Origin: Actinocorallia longicatena
GTDB taxonomy: Bacteria > Actinomycetota > Actinomycetes > Streptosporangiales > Streptosporangiaceae
Reading direction: 5' to 3'
Length of the DNA: 64,000 nucleotides
Assembly: GCF_039534125.1 (NCBI RefSeq)
Contig: NZ_BAAAUV010000028.1
Span: 27,426-91,425 of the forward strand
Part shown: in pieces, positions 62,844-64,000 of the stretch
Numbering within the stretch: position 1 is the first letter of the stretch
How the letters are laid out: every line of letters begins with the position of its first letter
Notes under the pieces: generated by a model
The model's input: the letters and a program-made list of their open reading frames with translations, nothing else
Told to the model about the DNA's origin: nothing
Database searches by the model: none
Translations under genes and position numbers: made by a program

Positions 62844-63748
62844 CCTCCGTCCGTACCAGGGTCGCGGTGACCGCGGCCCTCGCCACCGGGGCGCTGTTCG
62901 CGACCGCCGGGCTGCAGGGCGTCGTCGCCGAGGGGCGTTCGGCGGAGCGGACCGTCGTGCCCGCGAGCGCCACGGTGAAGAAGACGGCCGTGAAGAAGGC
63001 GGCCGCCAAGAAGAAGAAGGCCGCGCCGAAGTGGCGGCTGGTCTGGTCGGACGAGTTCCGCGGCCGGAAGGGCGTCCGGCCCAGCACCGCGAAGTGGTTC
63101 TCCCAGACGGGCGACCGCGGCGGCTGGGGCGTCGGCGGCCTCGCCTACTACGACCCGGCCCAGGCGGTGCAGAACGGCCACGGCCGGCTGCTGATCACCG
63201 CGAAGAAGAACAAGACGGCGCGGAAGTGCTGGTACGGCACCTGCAAGTACACCTCGGCGCGGCTCCAGACCTCGGGACGCTTCACCCAGAAGTACGGCCG
63301 TTTCGCCGCGCGCATCAAGTTCCCCACCGGCAAGGGGATCTTCCCCGCCTTCTGGCTGCAGAACCCGAACGCCAAGGGCGGCACGAAGAAGTACTCCGAG
63401 ATCGACATCGCGGAGGTCTACGGCGCCCACACCAACAGCATCCTGGGCGCCGCCCACCAGAAGAAGAAGGTCAAGGACACCAAGAAGGTGTTCAAGAAGC
63501 CGCTGCACGCGCGCTACCACACCTACGGCGTCGACTGGACTCCGACCGAGGTCACCTGGTGGGTCGACGGCAAGGCCTACGGCCGCATGAAGCGGTACAA
63601 GGGCTGGTCGTTCAACCAGCCGATGCAGATCATCATGAACCTGCAGATCGGCGGCAACTGGCAGGGCCCCCCGAACGCCGCGACGAGGTTCCCGGCCGTC
63701 ATGGCCGTCGACTACGTGCGGGTCTACGAACGAGCATCGAAGAAGTGA
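62840..63748 (+). CDS. Secreted GH16 glycoside hydrolase (copy 2)
   Basis: 302 residues, signal peptide (VAVTAALATGALFATAGLQGVVA), a short Lys/Ala-rich linker (about 50-70), then the GH16 core with EIDIAEVY and KCWYGTC. It is closely similar to copy 1 throughout the core (for example TGDRGGWGVGGLAYYDP and FAARIKFPTGKG are identical), so the two arose by duplication. The Lys-rich linker could bind an acidic polymer or wall. Confidence 0.92.
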   Translation: MTSVRTRVAVTAALATGALFATAGLQGVVAEGRSAERTVVPASATVKKTAVKKAAAKKKKAAPKWRLVWSDEFRGRKGVRPSTAKWFSQTGDRGGWGVGGLAYYDPAQAVQNGHGRLLITAKKNKTARKCWYGTCKYTSARLQTSGRFTQKYGRFAARIKFPTGKGIFPAFWLQNPNAKGGTKKYSEIDIAEVYGAHTNSILGAAHQKKKVKDTKKVFKKPLHARYHTYGVDWTPTEVTWWVDGKAYGRMKRYKGWSFNQPMQIIMNLQIGGNWQGPPNAATRFPAVMAVDYVRVYERASKK

Positions 63749-63762
63749 GCAGAGGCAGAGAA

Positions 63763-64000
63763 GTGAGTGACGTGGTACTCCCCCGGCTGACCGTCATCGG
63801 AACCGGCTACCTGGGCGCGACCCATGCCATCTGCATGGCCGTCCTCGGCTACGACGTCCTCGGCGTCGACGTGGACGCGGAGAAGATCGACCGGCTGAGG
63901 AACGGCGAGGTGCCGTTCTTCGAGCCCGGCCTGCCGGAGCTGCTGGGGAAGGCCCTGGACTCCGGGCGCCTGCGGTTCACGACCTCGTTCGAGGAGGCAG
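63763..64000 (+). CDS. ugd: UDP-glucose 6-dehydrogenase (N-terminal part)
   Basis: The first 79 residues of a UDP-sugar dehydrogenase: NAD loop VIGTGYLGATHAICMAVLGYDVLGVDVD, then VPFFEPGLPELL. Converts UDP-glucose to UDP-glucuronate, a precursor for acidic polysaccharides. GTG 63763 has GAGG seven bases upstream; GTG 63745 is a weaker in-frame option. Its position directly after the synthase and hydrolases suggests it supplies the UDP-sugar. The 3' end is outside the window. Confidence 0.92.
   Translation, partial: MSDVVLPRLTVIGTGYLGATHAICMAVLGYDVLGVDVDAEKIDRLRNGEVPFFEPGLPELLGKALDSGRLRFTTSFEEA

Overview
High-GC actinobacterial chromosome. The strong third-position GC bias, GTG starts, ATGA/GTGA start-stop overlaps, a split acyl-CoA carboxylase with an epsilon subunit, a WXG100/EssC-type pair and XRE/DUF397 pairs all point to a filamentous actinomycete. 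I infer a Streptosporangiales-like organism (Thermomonosporaceae type); the genus cannot be fixed from sequence alone. No rRNA, tRNA, CRISPR array, transposase or integrase was seen.

Layout. 0-1.5 kb: start of a glycogen debranching enzyme, divergent from an iron-storage pair (bfd, bfr) behind an IdeR/DtxR-like iron box. 1.5-9.3 kb: CYTH-CHAD protein, biotin ligase, class III adenylate cyclase, polyphosphate kinase behind PHO-box-like repeats, MutT1-type hydrolase and an unusual thiolase. 9.3-14.3 kb: GNAT acetyltransferase and PEP carboxylase, divergent from the acyl-CoA carboxylase beta and epsilon subunits; the alpha subunit lies at 31.7 kb. 14.4-16.6 kb: NYN-domain protein and a propeller lipoprotein. 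16.6-26.4 kb: a ten-gene minus-strand Tad/Flp pilus locus ending in a membrane-anchored LysM-BTAD regulator-like protein. 26.9-31.5 kb: EssC/EccC-like ATPase and a WXG100 protein. 33.5-37 kb: TPM-like membrane protein, then a TetR/MFS efflux unit with matching operators.

37-43.7 kb is the most interesting accessory stretch. It holds a CU044_2847/Trypco1-type small protein with an HTH partner, a decayed segment, a WhiJ-like triad (XRE-DUF5753, DUF397, HATPase) and a 1348-residue trypsin-NACHT-WD40 protein. I read this as a candidate NLR-like biological-conflict (immune) locus.

43.8-59.1 kb is a nucleoside uptake and salvage region: phosphosugar mutase, purine nucleoside phosphorylase, a GGCT-like protein, LpdA, a BMP-family nucleoside ABC importer, and divergent cdd-deoA-add. 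From memory, birA/accD5/accE5/accA3/lpdA/deoD/pmmB/add/deoA/cdd fall in the same broad chromosomal neighbourhood in M. tuberculosis (Rv3279c-Rv3315c). The pilus, secretion and NACHT blocks therefore look like insertions into a conserved core. 59.2-64 kb is an exopolysaccharide cluster: PIG-V-like mannosyltransferase, GH16, hyaluronan-synthase-like GT2, a second GH16, and the start of UDP-glucose dehydrogenase.
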